Of a DNA stretch of 64,000 nt, positions 40,321 through 49,254 are shown piece by piece. The DNA lies in the NCBI GenBank assembly GCA_938743325.2, contig OW568898.1, positions 248,189 to 312,188 of the forward strand. The letters run 5' to 3'. The stretch's first letter is position 1. The number at the start of each line of letters is the position of its first letter. The notes under the pieces were generated by a model that did not search any database, was not told where the DNA came from, and saw only the letters and a list, made by a program, of their open reading frames with translations. The stretch comes from Pycnococcus provasolii. Its lineage: Eukaryota; Chlorophyta; Pseudoscourfieldiophyceae; Pseudoscourfieldiales; Pycnococcaceae. Both the position numbers and the translations under genes were made by a program.

Positions 40321-41283
40321 ATGTGCAAGAACACAGTAGTAGCACGAAGACGCTCGTATGTTCCGTACAATGCCACACAAACAATTGTCTTAATTGTGGC
40401 CAGCCTCCTGCTCGCCACGTCGTCGACGAGTGCGTGCAACGCAAACACACTCCACGACGACGAGGTCGAATGTCAGACAACGCACGTCGACGTGAACGTC
40501 GTCGCCGTGAGAAACGCAAGATACCGAGTCACTGTGACCTGCGACGTGCCGTGCGAAACGAACAGCACGGCGGGAACAAACAGTGTGTGCCAACGCGTGT
40601 CACTTCTACTCGACGGGAACAGCCACTTGCCCAAAACACTCGCTTCTCGCGTGCACTTGAACCATACGTACATCACGTGCGTCGCTCGCCTAATGGTGGG
40701 GGAGTCCATGTCGCAGGGAACGCCGTACTCGCGCTTTGGTGCAGGAAGTGTGTCGTCGACGCCGTCGTCGTCGTCCAACGGCATATACGACAGCGGCGAA
40801 GAATTTGCCATAAACGTGACCGACACGTTCATAACACAGGGTATGGAGGAGCAGCTTGCTGACGGAGGCGTGATTGAGTTTCGCGCAGTGCCGAGCATGG
40901 CGAATGCGACGAACGCAAGGAGCAAGCAATACAGCAGGAAGGTTGAGCCAGCGCCATACTACGAGGAGGACAACAAGGATAGCCCTGTCATGCTTGCCGT
41001 GCTTTACTCCATGGCTGGCGCACTCTCGGTATTTGGCATATACTTTGTTTACATGCTGTACGAGTCGTACCGTCCGAGGACGGCGCCGGCGCCAGGCTCC
41101 AACGCGGCATCACGACCGCTGGAATTGGTGGAAATCAAGGAGGGTGTCAACATCATCCATCCTGACGGCAGCACGACAGTGGCGTTGGAATGCACGCCGA
41201 CGCCGTCGCTGTGTTCTCCAACACCGAAATCCTCGCCTCGGACGAGCATGGAGGCTTGGCCGAGGCCGATGAGGGAGACTTAG
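40321..41283 (+). CDS. Single-pass membrane glycoprotein, family unknown
   Basis: 320 residues from the ATG at 40321; the frame is open upstream but only from a GTG. A hydrophobic segment at 18-34 (ATQTIVLIVASLLLATS) is a signal peptide or anchor. An extracytoplasmic region of ~185 residues has six cysteines after the signal segment and five N-x-S/T sites (for example NATQ, NSTA, NHTY, NVTD, NATN). A second membrane helix lies at ~223-247 (AVLYSMAGALSVFGIYFVYM), followed by a ~70-residue cytoplasmic tail rich in Pro, Ser and Thr. The layout is type I receptor- or adhesion-like, but I recognise no domain. Confidence 0.75.
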   Translation: MCKNTVVARRRSYVPYNATQTIVLIVASLLLATSSTSACNANTLHDDEVECQTTHVDVNVVAVRNARYRVTVTCDVPCETNSTAGTNSVCQRVSLLLDGNSHLPKTLASRVHLNHTYITCVARLMVGESMSQGTPYSRFGAGSVSSTPSSSSNGIYDSGEEFAINVTDTFITQGMEEQLADGGVIEFRAVPSMANATNARSKQYSRKVEPAPYYEEDNKDSPVMLAVLYSMAGALSVFGIYFVYMLYESYRPRTAPAPGSNAASRPLELVEIKEGVNIIHPDGSTTVALECTPTPSLCSPTPKSSPRTSMEAWPRPMRET

Positions 41284-41351
41284 ACGCGCCTTTCGAGGCG
41301 TTCGTCGTCAGTAACTTTGTTCACTATCTTATTATTTTTTTCTCTCAAGAG

Positions 41352-41981
41352 CTACAAACTTGAAAGGAAGGCATTTAACTCCTTCTTCACAGCCGCACTA
41401 GTCTTTTCGTACGCCTTTGGAAACGCGGCGCTCGCCTCCTTGACACCATCCGCATCCTGCTTTGGTGCTGCCGACCCTGCGCGCTCCTTGAGCACGAGAA
41501 TGCACGACGTCGGCCGCTTGGTGCCCGCCGCGCGTCCGAGCCTAGCCTTCGACGCGACGTACGTGTACGGCACATTCTTCTCCTCCGCGAGAGCGGGTAC
41601 GTGACTGAGCACGTCAACGGGTGAAATGTCACCCGCAAGAACGATGACGCCGTCCTTCGCGTTTCCCTTCCGTAAGCACTTCACCACCTCCTTCACTCCG
41701 CGTCGCACGTGCTTGATGCGGCTTGCGTGCGTCACGAGCGTGAAAACGTCTCGCTGCAGGTCAGGTTGTGCAAGCGGTTTGGCAATTTCGCAGCACCTGA
41801 GTTGCATATCAGCGTACGACAGTCCTTCCAACGGATCCGCTTCTTCTTCCGTGCGAGCCTTTTTCTTTTTCGACGAGTTGTCGTCCGCGTCGTCGCGTTC
41901 ACGTTTCTTGTCCGGCGTTTTTTCTTTCTTCTCCTTCTTCTCCTTCTTCTCCTTCTTCTCCTTCTTCGATGAGTCACCCAT
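41352..41981 (-). CDS. NHP2: H/ACA snoRNP protein NHP2 (L7Ae family)
   Basis: 209 residues from the ATG at 41979-41981. A Lys/Glu-repetitive N-terminus (about 1-48, built on KKEKKEKKEK) precedes the L7Ae/L30e RNA-binding domain. The domain has the NHP2 signatures RRGVKEVVKCLRKG, GVIVLAGDISPVDVLSHVPA and TYVASKARLGRAAGTKRPTS. NHP2 binds the kink-turn-like part of H/ACA guide RNAs together with dyskerin, NOP10 and GAR1 for rRNA pseudouridylation and telomerase RNA stability. The SNU13 and ribosomal L7Ae paralogues lack the RRGVKEV-K-L-RKG combination. It ends 68 bases from the previous gene, tail-to-tail. Confidence 0.95.
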   Translation of the reverse strand: MGDSSKKEKKEKKEKKEKKEKTPDKKRERDDADDNSSKKKKARTEEEADPLEGLSYADMQLRCCEIAKPLAQPDLQRDVFTLVTHASRIKHVRRGVKEVVKCLRKGNAKDGVIVLAGDISPVDVLSHVPALAEEKNVPYTYVASKARLGRAAGTKRPTSCILVLKERAGSAAPKQDADGVKEASAAFPKAYEKTSAAVKKELNAFLSSL

Positions 41982-42350
41982 CGCGCGCGTGTGTTGTGTG
42001 CTGTGCTGTGCTGTGCCGTGCGCGACGTCGAAGTCTGTCGGGAACAGGAGGCTTTCGAAAGCGAAAGGGACGACGAAAGCGAAAGGGACCCGTGGCGGCG
42101 GCGGGGGGGGGGGGGAAGGCAGGGGAATCCACTCAGGGAGGGATCCCGGGAACAGGACTGGTATTTCGAGTGAGGGAGTTGGGGTTAGCCTATCGTAATG
42201 GTTCTGTGATGGGGGGGAGGAGGTATCTGTTATCGATTATTCCAACTTTTTCTTTGTGACGTGCTACGATAGTGTGGATGGACCTGTGACACGTAAACAA
42301 GACACATGTGACATGTGCAAGAGCGGGTGATGATGGTTTATACATTTTTA
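41982..42350. other. NHP2 upstream region and 3' flank of LIG4
   Basis: About 370 bases without a gene. It has a TGTGCTGTGC short repeat just above the NHP2 start (about 41992-42010), a duplicated GAAAGCGAAAGGGAC (about 42056-42089) and a G run near 42102-42115. These probably belong to the NHP2 promoter. Confidence 0.5.
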
Positions 42351-45300
42351 TTACACTCCTCGTACCAAGCCTCGCTCCTTTGCCATCAAAAAGTTGCGCC
42401 TTACGTTCAGAGGCGTTGGCGGGTTTGCAGTCGGCTGGGGCTGTTGTTGTGTCTGCGTTGGTGGCTGCTGCCGATGTTGATCAGGCTCGTCGTCACCGCT
42501 GCCGCTGCCGCCGTTGACGAAGCTGCTCGTCACCACGTGCACGGGGGCGGCAGTGTTCCCAGCAATGTTACGTGCGGCACGAAGCCATTCCGCCGAAGGC
42601 TGGCGTGGCTTCGACACACACGCTACGAGCACGTGCGTCGCGTCGCATCCGTCGAAGCTCACGCTCGCTCCGAGTTGACGTACTCGCAGCTGGACCGCGC
42701 GCATCAGCGCGCCTTCCACCTCTGACTCCACCTCACGCGCAGCAAGCTCCAGCTCTCCCAGCGCCGTCGTCACCAGCGCCGTCTCGACGAAGGTACGTTC
42801 GACATCGCTTTGCGTCACCACGCGGATGCGACAGCCAGCGAGAGGTAAAACTTCGCGAACACATTTCATCCCATCATGACTGAGCTTGGGAATGTGCGTC
42901 GTTGTCGAGGCTTCTCCACTTCCAAATGCAGGAAACTGCTCCAGGTCAGCAGCCGCGTTCAAGTCAGGATCCTCGTCGCCAAGCAAATTCAGCGGAGATT
43001 CGGAAAGACGTCTCTCCCGCTTCGCCGCACGGTGAAGCAGTCTGTCGAGATGCCCCGCATCCGCGGGATCGCATCTGGGATCGAGAGGGCGCTTGCAACG
43101 TCCGTCGCCGAGAACATCGAGGTGCTTGGGAAATCGGCGCAGCGTACGCGTCGAAACGTGAAGAAGCTCGGACGCCTCGAGATCGACGAGCCGACCTGCA
43201 GCCACGCAACGGCGCAGGTGAGATGCGGCGACGACGTCACGCTCAAGCTCGTCGCCGCCGCCGCCTGTGAGCATGCGCCAGCGTACACCCTCGCCAACCT
43301 TCTCCGCCACCACGACCCAGCCGTCGGAGGACTCAGCTAGCTTGCGGATCGTCAGCTTGCCGCCATCTTGCGGAGCACCTGCTTCCAACCTGCTTCCAGG
43401 AGGTCGGTTCGCCTGAACATCGCCGTCGCGATCACGAATCAAGCGAACGAGACCGCGATGCTTTTCAGTTGCGGACCTCTCCAGCGGCGTGGATGCACAA
43501 TACACGTGAATTTTCAGCCCCGTGAACAGCGCGGGACCACCACCATCCCTCGCCGCATCGAGGCTGCCGATGCCGCCGCGGAAGGCTATAGGTACCTGAC
43601 GCGTCGTTCCACCACGCCCTCGTTTCGCCGCATATTTCGACGTGCCTGCGACGATGTCGACGCGCGTTGCGAGGTGCATATCCTCCGCGCCCTTCATAAC
43701 CCGCTCGTACAGATCGGTGCTCGTCTCCACCTCATCAACGGGCTTCGCACCCTCTCGGTACGGAAATCGCACACGTTCCACGCGTGGGAAGCGTAGTGAG
43801 TAGCTCGCCTTGTAAAAATAGCTTCGAATCATTCGAATGTCGGCATTCACCTCCATCACCACGGAACGTGATATGTCCGTAATCCAAAGGTCCGGCTTTT
43901 CGTAGCCAGTTACGCTCAAATTCGACGGAGGTCCGCTGTTCTTCCTGTCCGCCAGAAGATTTTCGCGCCCGAAGTATTCGTCAAGCTCCTTAAAGTCTTC
44001 GTCTGACATGCCCGTTCCCACCTTGCAGAATGTCATGAACCGCGTCGGCGGGTCGCCAGATGCGCTGTCTGCGATCGCCAGAAGGTACTGCGCGGCAACG
44101 TACTTGGCGCGCTTACCCGTTCCCCGGTATGCTCCCACAACTACCGCATCGATATCCATGACTTGCGTGTACTCAGGCTTGAGCTTAAGCCAAGCCGTGC
44201 TGCGGTCGTTTGGCAGCCACTTGGTCGAAAGGCTCTTGATCATGATGCCCTCCTCGCCATTCTGGATCGCACGTTGCAGACGCTGCTGGACTTCATCTTT
44301 CGTCTGCGCGTACAGAGAGTGTGCAGTGCCGTCGACCCAATTTTGCTGCCAAGGGAGCAACTTTATCAGCCGCGCGGTCATGCGTCTATTCTTACCCACA
44401 CGAATGCTACCCCCGCTTCTGTCGTCAAGCTCGATGTCGGCGGGCAACCCTGGCTTACTCCGAATTTCCTCGAGCTCCACGCCGCAGTCATGCACGACTT
44501 GGTCGAGAATCTGCAGACGTTCGCTCAGCGGGCGGCGGTTTACATCGCCGCCATGTTTTGCGCTGTATATGACGTCAAAGACCATAAGTCGTATCTCCAC
44601 ATCGCGGACACGCGGCACCTCGCGCGTATCGTACACTCCCGCAGTCAGTTCACCCGAGTCGTAGTTCATCTCCGTGTCCGACGACGCACCGGTATGAGCC
44701 GCGAGGAATGTCGATCTTATCGTCCCAAACGGCTCAAACACCTTGTGTACTTTGTTCCATATCACAAGCTCGGCATCTAAGACGATTCGATCGTGGCCAG
44801 TTGTCTGCGCCATCACCGCGGGATTCAGCTCGTTGTAGTAGTCTGCTACTCCGTGCTCGAGATTATTGCGGCTATAGTAGTAAATCTGCGATCCATCTTT
44901 GTGCAGCTGCACGCGCTCGCCATCGAATTTCGTTTCGATCACAAACGAATTGGGCAAAGGAGTCGTCGCCAAGCGACCAACACCACCGCTGCTCGCTGCT
45001 CCTAGCGGCGGCTGCAGACCGCTGCCTCCCCAAAGCAGCTGCGAGATGTTCAGCTGCGAGGCGGTCAGCTGGCGCTGTGTCATCGTGTCCATGCCAAACA
45101 ACGAGTTGGCAGCATATAAGGCGTTCATCTGCGTGCTAAGACTGGCGGCATGGCCGAATGGCTCGCCTCCTCCTCCTACTCCCGCATTATTCCTCGGCAT
45201 CACCTTCTTCGATTTTCGTGCACCAGCCTCACGGATCTGCTTGACGGCATCTGCGGGATCCATAACCCGCTTCGCCTTCTGCGAGCGGAGTGGCTGCCCC

Positions 45301-46325
45301 ACGGTTATGTCTATGGATGGTTGAGGCACGTAGAATTCGCCGAGGATGCGAGGATGCTCCGTGAGCCCGACGCCCTCCACAGCACCATGAACGGCGATGC
45401 GCCAGCGCTGCGCAATCAGCTCGCTCGCCTTGTCACAGACCACGCGCAGGTCGCAGGTGTGATTGTATATCTCCACGGCGTTAGGATGTAGGTCTGCGAG
45501 AAATGCGCTCTCGCCCATGCCAAGATGATGAGCCTTGAGAATGATCTGCACAACCCACTTCATCTGATCTGCGGTAAGACTTCTGCACAGCTTTTCCAAG
45601 ACGTTCGCCTTCTGGTCGATTTTCTTGGTTCGGTCGGAAATCGCACCGCCGCCGCCGTCCGACTCGTCGTCGTTGTCCGACGCATCCTGCGGTTTGTCTC
45701 CTGCCGCCGAGCCTGGTGCACGTCTTTCGATGCTCACGAGTTCGTCGAGCAGTTTGTTCACGTCAGCAACCGTCAAGCCACTTGCGTGCGGGTTGCACGC
45801 GTTCCTGAGCGCGTGGTCGTGCGCCATGAGGCTGAACCGACCCGCCGCCGCTGATCTGGTGCTTCCCGTCCTCCACGCCAGTAACGCCTTTCCTTGTTTG
45901 CTCTTGACGTCGACGCCGCACGCGCGGCACAGCACCTTGGCGAGCTGCTGTTCCTTGAGTCCGTACGTTCCTCGCTCACGGTCTAAGTGGGGCAGCAGGA
46001 GCCTGTAGATGGCGAATAGGTCTGTACGTCGTCTGTAATCACGCGGCGGCGTGAGACACGTCGTGCGAAAGTGCTCAAGCCGCGCGCGCCTCTGCGCGGG
46101 TTGTTTCGCCTCGCTGATGTGGTTCATGAAGTCGACGACCGACGAGAACGGCATGAGGGGTGATATGGCCAACTGTTCTTCTGCTGAGGAGGGTGCGGCA
46201 CCCTCCTCAGCAGGTAGCGCTAGAGAGCCACTATCACCGTTATTGTTATTGAGCAGCGTGTTGCGCCGTATGGACGTCGTGTGCCCGCTGCCGTGCACGT
46301 ACCCGCGGCGGAAGAACGAGGGCAT
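42351..46325 (-). CDS. LIG4: DNA ligase IV
   Basis: 1,324 residues from the ATG at 46323-46325. An N-terminal ligase DNA-binding domain (about 60-340) leads to the catalytic core with the AMP-accepting lysine in ETKFDGERVQLHKDG (Lys466). Other motifs present are YYSRNNLEHG, DAELVIWNK, EEGIMIKSLSTKW and AWLKLKPEY. Two BRCT repeats follow: one starting at ALFTGLKIHVYC and a second near the end (SFDGCDATHVLVA, then EWLRAARN). This order is diagnostic of ligase IV, which joins ends with XRCC4 in non-homologous end joining. At 1,324 residues it is longer than the human (911) and Arabidopsis (about 1,219) proteins, because of Gly/Ser-rich linkers near 200-230 and 370-450. It is head-to-head with the methyltransferase gene. 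Confidence 0.97.
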   Translation of the reverse strand: MPSFFRRGYVHGSGHTTSIRRNTLLNNNNGDSGSLALPAEEGAAPSSAEEQLAISPLMPFSSVVDFMNHISEAKQPAQRRARLEHFRTTCLTPPRDYRRRTDLFAIYRLLLPHLDRERGTYGLKEQQLAKVLCRACGVDVKSKQGKALLAWRTGSTRSAAAGRFSLMAHDHALRNACNPHASGLTVADVNKLLDELVSIERRAPGSAAGDKPQDASDNDDESDGGGGAISDRTKKIDQKANVLEKLCRSLTADQMKWVVQIILKAHHLGMGESAFLADLHPNAVEIYNHTCDLRVVCDKASELIAQRWRIAVHGAVEGVGLTEHPRILGEFYVPQPSIDITVGQPLRSQKAKRVMDPADAVKQIREAGARKSKKVMPRNNAGVGGGGEPFGHAASLSTQMNALYAANSLFGMDTMTQRQLTASQLNISQLLWGGSGLQPPLGAASSGGVGRLATTPLPNSFVIETKFDGERVQLHKDGSQIYYYSRNNLEHGVADYYNELNPAVMAQTTGHDRIVLDAELVIWNKVHKVFEPFGTIRSTFLAAHTGASSDTEMNYDSGELTAGVYDTREVPRVRDVEIRLMVFDVIYSAKHGGDVNRRPLSERLQILDQVVHDCGVELEEIRSKPGLPADIELDDRSGGSIRVGKNRRMTARLIKLLPWQQNWVDGTAHSLYAQTKDEVQQRLQRAIQNGEEGIMIKSLSTKWLPNDRSTAWLKLKPEYTQVMDIDAVVVGAYRGTGKRAKYVAAQYLLAIADSASGDPPTRFMTFCKVGTGMSDEDFKELDEYFGRENLLADRKNSGPPSNLSVTGYEKPDLWITDISRSVVMEVNADIRMIRSYFYKASYSLRFPRVERVRFPYREGAKPVDEVETSTDLYERVMKGAEDMHLATRVDIVAGTSKYAAKRGRGGTTRQVPIAFRGGIGSLDAARDGGGPALFTGLKIHVYCASTPLERSATEKHRGLVRLIRDRDGDVQANRPPGSRLEAGAPQDGGKLTIRKLAESSDGWVVVAEKVGEGVRWRMLTGGGGDELERDVVAASHLRRCVAAGRLVDLEASELLHVSTRTLRRFPKHLDVLGDGRCKRPLDPRCDPADAGHLDRLLHRAAKRERRLSESPLNLLGDEDPDLNAAADLEQFPAFGSGEASTTTHIPKLSHDGMKCVREVLPLAGCRIRVVTQSDVERTFVETALVTTALGELELAAREVESEVEGALMRAVQLRVRQLGASVSFDGCDATHVLVACVSKPRQPSAEWLRAARNIAGNTAAPVHVVTSSFVNGGSGSGDDEPDQHRQQPPTQTQQQPQPTANPPTPLNVRRNFLMAKERGLVRGV

Positions 46326-46380
46326 GGAGCTCGAATCCGAGTATACAACTAGCCTGCTTTGGGGGCCTGCTTTGCTTTGC

Positions 46381-46452
46381 GGGGGGGGGGGGGGGGGGGG
46401 GCGCGAAGATCGCTCCTCTCCTCTCCTAACCCCGAATAATCAATTCGGGGTT
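46381..46452. promoter_or_regulatory. Homopolymer G tract and hairpin in a divergent promoter
   Basis: A run of 21 G (46381-46401) is followed by a perfect 10-base-stem hairpin (AACCCCGAAT at 46428-46437 and its inverse at 46443-46452, 5-base loop). Both lie in the short gap between the LIG4 and methyltransferase starts. Similar AACCCC/GGGGTT boxes recur in other intergenic gaps (near 58219 and 60211). A role in promoter function is inference. Confidence 0.5.
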
Positions 46453-46528
46453 CCCCTGCCCTCTCCCATCATTTTTCAGTTCAGTTCCACCCGGCGTGGC
46501 GTCTTTCTTGTCAGTCAAATTCAGATTC

Positions 46529-47578
46529 ATGTCCGCGCCTGCCCCTGCTGTGCCGCACCTGCTTGACGTGCGCGAGAACCACCATGACCATGTTCCTGAC
46601 CATGTTCCTGACGGCGTCTCTCGCTTGCCTCCGCACTGGCGCGCGCGCGCGGTGGCCATACCGCTCAGCGAGCTCGACGCGCGCGCGCACGAACTGCCAC
46701 CGCCGTGCGACGACCCGAACGGCGACGACGCACCGGAGAACGAGTCCTCTGACGCAAATGTGCACGTGCTCGAGGCGGCTCGTGAGCGCCGCCGGCCTTT
46801 GTGGGTCATTCACGACCCCAAGCAAGCACACGACGTCGCGGCGTGGTTCAACTCGCGAAAACGTCACACAATACGCCGTCGTATGGTCGTGCCTGGTGAC
46901 GACACGTGGAATGAGGCACTCGCAACACAGCACGACGACACGTCCCTAGAGAAGATGCCACCGCCACCACGACTTTGGATGCCGTCGCCGGCACTCACTG
47001 CAACCATCGACGCCATTGAGGCGAGCGCTTTCCAAAATGGATCGAGCACGCCTTGTGCGGTGGACTTGGGGTGCGGCGTGGGACGAGACGCCGTGCTTCT
47101 CGCTTCAAGAGGGTGGGACGTCGTTGCCGTCGATAGCAGCGTGCCCGCGCTGGAGAAGTGCACTTCGCTAGCGCGCAAATACGCGGGGCGCAATGGAGGA
47201 AGACTTCAAACGCTACAGGTGGACATGAGGAAAGTGCCCACGGAACAAGTGGTTGAGCAGGTGGTCAAGCTCGCCAATCCAGCTCAGCCACGGCTCTATC
47301 TCGGCGTTCGCTTCTTGCACCGTCCACTACTGCATCATCTCGCGTGCACAGCCGCGGTTGGTTGCCACGTGTTGTGGTCGCACTTCATGGATGGCTGCCA
47401 GGCGTGGGGACACCCACTTCGCGAGCGTGATATTTTATTGCAAAATGAGCTCGTCTCCTCCATCTTTAGCGCGAGTCGAGGATGGAGGACGCTGTTTTCT
47501 CACGAGGGTGCCGGCTTTGCCGAAGATGCAAGGCCGCTTGCGACGCTCGCGACTGTACGCGACGAGCTGAAAAGCTGA
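46529..47578 (+). CDS. Rhodanese-like/SAM-methyltransferase fusion protein
   Basis: 349 residues from the ATG at 46529; the upstream frame starts only at GTG. Residues ~8-110 resemble a rhodanese fold: HLLDVREN, AVAIPLSELDARAHELPP and PLWVIHDPKQAHDVAAWF. The expected active-site cysteine loop reads VIHDP, so sulfurtransferase activity is unlikely. Residues ~160-330 are a class I methyltransferase: motif I is AVDLGCGVGRDAVLLASRGW, motif II is VVAVDSS, and LQTLQVDMRKVP follows, closest in style to TehB-like enzymes. The substrate is unknown. It shares a promoter gap with LIG4 and ends 46 bases from the second GT29 gene, tail-to-tail. Confidence 0.85.
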   Translation: MSAPAPAVPHLLDVRENHHDHVPDHVPDGVSRLPPHWRARAVAIPLSELDARAHELPPPCDDPNGDDAPENESSDANVHVLEAARERRRPLWVIHDPKQAHDVAAWFNSRKRHTIRRRMVVPGDDTWNEALATQHDDTSLEKMPPPPRLWMPSPALTATIDAIEASAFQNGSSTPCAVDLGCGVGRDAVLLASRGWDVVAVDSSVPALEKCTSLARKYAGRNGGRLQTLQVDMRKVPTEQVVEQVVKLANPAQPRLYLGVRFLHRPLLHHLACTAAVGCHVLWSHFMDGCQAWGHPLRERDILLQNELVSSIFSASRGWRTLFSHEGAGFAEDARPLATLATVRDELKS

Positions 47579-47592
47579 TTGCTCATTTAATA

Positions 47593-47597
47593 TGTAA
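47593..47597 (+). terminator. Putative TGTAA poly(A) signal of the methyltransferase gene
   Basis: TGTAA lies 15 bases after the stop. On the opposite strand TGTAA at 47610-47614 lies 11 bases past the stop of the convergent GT29 gene, so both signals fit in a 46-base gap. Confidence 0.5.
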
Positions 47598-47624
47598 CTT
47601 GTACTTTACTTACATTCACGTAAA

Positions 47625-48932
47625 TCACGTAAACTTGATGGGGAAGCCGTCTTCGATGAGTAGTTTAAACACGCGCACGAGGAGAGGGAAGCTGTGCACG
47701 TCGCTCTGCCCAACAGCCACCTCCCAATAATGGTATGGGTAAAGGTGCGCGTCGTCCTTCGACGCGCTCTGCATGACGTCGTGCACATTCGCCGACGACG
47801 CGATGCCGCCGCTCGGCGTAGAAGCGTCCTCGGCTGCCCAGTCAACGGCATCGGCGTCGCCGTGCGACGCACTAGCTCCACCGCCGCCGTGTCGCCGCCG
47901 ATGGCCTCGTCTGGATGCCGTCGCAGATGCCTCGTGTCCCTCCGGCGCGTCCCACGCGTCGAAGCCGTAGAGCGTCACACTATCGCACACCTGCGATGCC
48001 ATCGCGGCGGCAAACCACCCGCTGGTGGGTTTTCCGTTCTCGGGAGGTGCACCGGGCAACGCGCGCTCGACCAACCGACACCACAGCTCGTAGTGCGCGG
48101 CGACGAGGTCAGGTGCGAGCACGAGCAGCTGCCCTGAAAATCGCGCGACGAGGCGATCCCAGCCGTGGAAGTACTGTTGGTAGGACGTGGACTCGAAGAC
48201 AACCATGCGCGCGCCGCGGCTGCGCGTCCACGTCCTGCGTCCAGCCTTGAGCGAGAGGCGGTGCAAGTTCAGGTGGTTGCTGACGTCGAATGTCGTGCGC
48301 GCACCTACGTACTTCTCGAAGCCTCGCGTTGGCGCTCCGTTGATTCGAAACACCGCGCCGTGCTCGTCGATCTCGCGGCCGAAGTGCTCAACTTGCCCGT
48401 CATCCTCGCGCCTTCTTCCAAAGAGCAGCTTTCCTGAGTTTCCGACGACGGCGCAGCTTTCGAACCTCCACCTCGCATCATCCGCGGGCAACGTCTGCAC
48501 GAGGCTCGGCGGGTAGAAGTACTCGCCGAGTCGACTCTTCGACGCCTCGAACTTCTCGAGTGCGTGCCCGTACCTCTTCGCGCCGTCGCCGTTCGACGAC
48601 AGCAGCGTGTACGTCACGTACGCGCGCGTTCCGTCCGCGACGTCTCCCGGCGCCCCTTCGCTGTCGAACTGGCGTTTGTGCAGCAGAATGTTCGCGGATC
48701 CGAGGTCGTACAAGGTTCTCGCAATTTGCGTTTTCCGAACGACGAGCGGGTAGAAGACGCGCTGCTTGCCCGGCGGGAGTATGGATGAGAACTGCGCGCC
48801 TCTTCTCGCGTTCTTGTACTTTCCCGTCGACGCCATGCTTTCGAGACTGGGTGGCGTCATGAAGAGTGCTCGCCATCGTTCGAGCGCGGCGAGTGTGATA
48901 ATAACAAGAACAGCGCGCTGCAAGACCAGCAT
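47625..48932 (-). CDS. GT29 sialyltransferase-like protein, short form
   Basis: 435 residues from the ATG at 48930-48932. A hydrophobic N-terminus (about 1-20, LVLQRAVLVIITLAALERW) is a Golgi-type signal anchor. The large sialylmotif is at ~160-210 (CAVVGNSGKLLFGRRREDD, then REIDEHGAVFRINGAPTRGF and EKYVGARTT), the small motif at ~300-325 (PTSGWFAAAMASQVCDSVTL, then YGFDAW), and the final box is YPYHYWE. A His/Gly/Ser-rich insertion interrupts the part between the small motif and HYWE. It lacks the EGF-like module of the other GT29 protein in this window, so the two are distant paralogues. Likely a Golgi enzyme using CMP-linked acidic sugars; substrate unknown in green algae. Confidence 0.92.
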   Translation of the reverse strand: MLVLQRAVLVIITLAALERWRALFMTPPSLESMASTGKYKNARRGAQFSSILPPGKQRVFYPLVVRKTQIARTLYDLGSANILLHKRQFDSEGAPGDVADGTRAYVTYTLLSSNGDGAKRYGHALEKFEASKSRLGEYFYPPSLVQTLPADDARWRFESCAVVGNSGKLLFGRRREDDGQVEHFGREIDEHGAVFRINGAPTRGFEKYVGARTTFDVSNHLNLHRLSLKAGRRTWTRSRGARMVVFESTSYQQYFHGWDRLVARFSGQLLVLAPDLVAAHYELWCRLVERALPGAPPENGKPTSGWFAAAMASQVCDSVTLYGFDAWDAPEGHEASATASRRGHRRRHGGGGASASHGDADAVDWAAEDASTPSGGIASSANVHDVMQSASKDDAHLYPYHYWEVAVGQSDVHSFPLLVRVFKLLIEDGFPIKFT

Positions 48933-49254
48933 CAGTCCAGCAGTAGCTAAAGGTACTAACTACTACCTGCCAATACGCGTGTAGATACGACACGAAGATA
49001 CTATGCGTGTGGCCTTGGCCATTATGGTGTTTGACAAAGTGATTTCGATCGGGACTTTGCCGCCTCGAATCTAGACTAGGCAGGGACAGATCCGATCCCT
49101 CAGGTGGAGGCCAGCCCTCAGGTGAATCCCCTGGCCCCGGTGGAGTGTGGTCCGGGGAGTGTGGTCGCCTGCTTTGCCCTCATTGCGAAGGCACGCCTAC
49201 TTCCAGGTGGCACGCCCCTCCTTTGCATTTCCCACCTTCACGTATTCTTGTGAC
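48933..49254. other. Divergent promoter region between the short GT29 gene and the J-like protein gene
   Basis: About 320 bases, no gene seen. Near 49100-49160 there is a short imperfect direct repeat of CCCTCAGGTG and GGTCCGGGG-type words. The frame of the right-hand gene is open here but has no ATG before 49255. Confidence 0.5.

Noticed and set aside
42056-42115. Duplicated GAAAGCGAAAGGGAC and G tract considered as a separate mobile element end
   Set aside because: No matching inverse copy or flanking duplication was found; more likely promoter sequence of NHP2.
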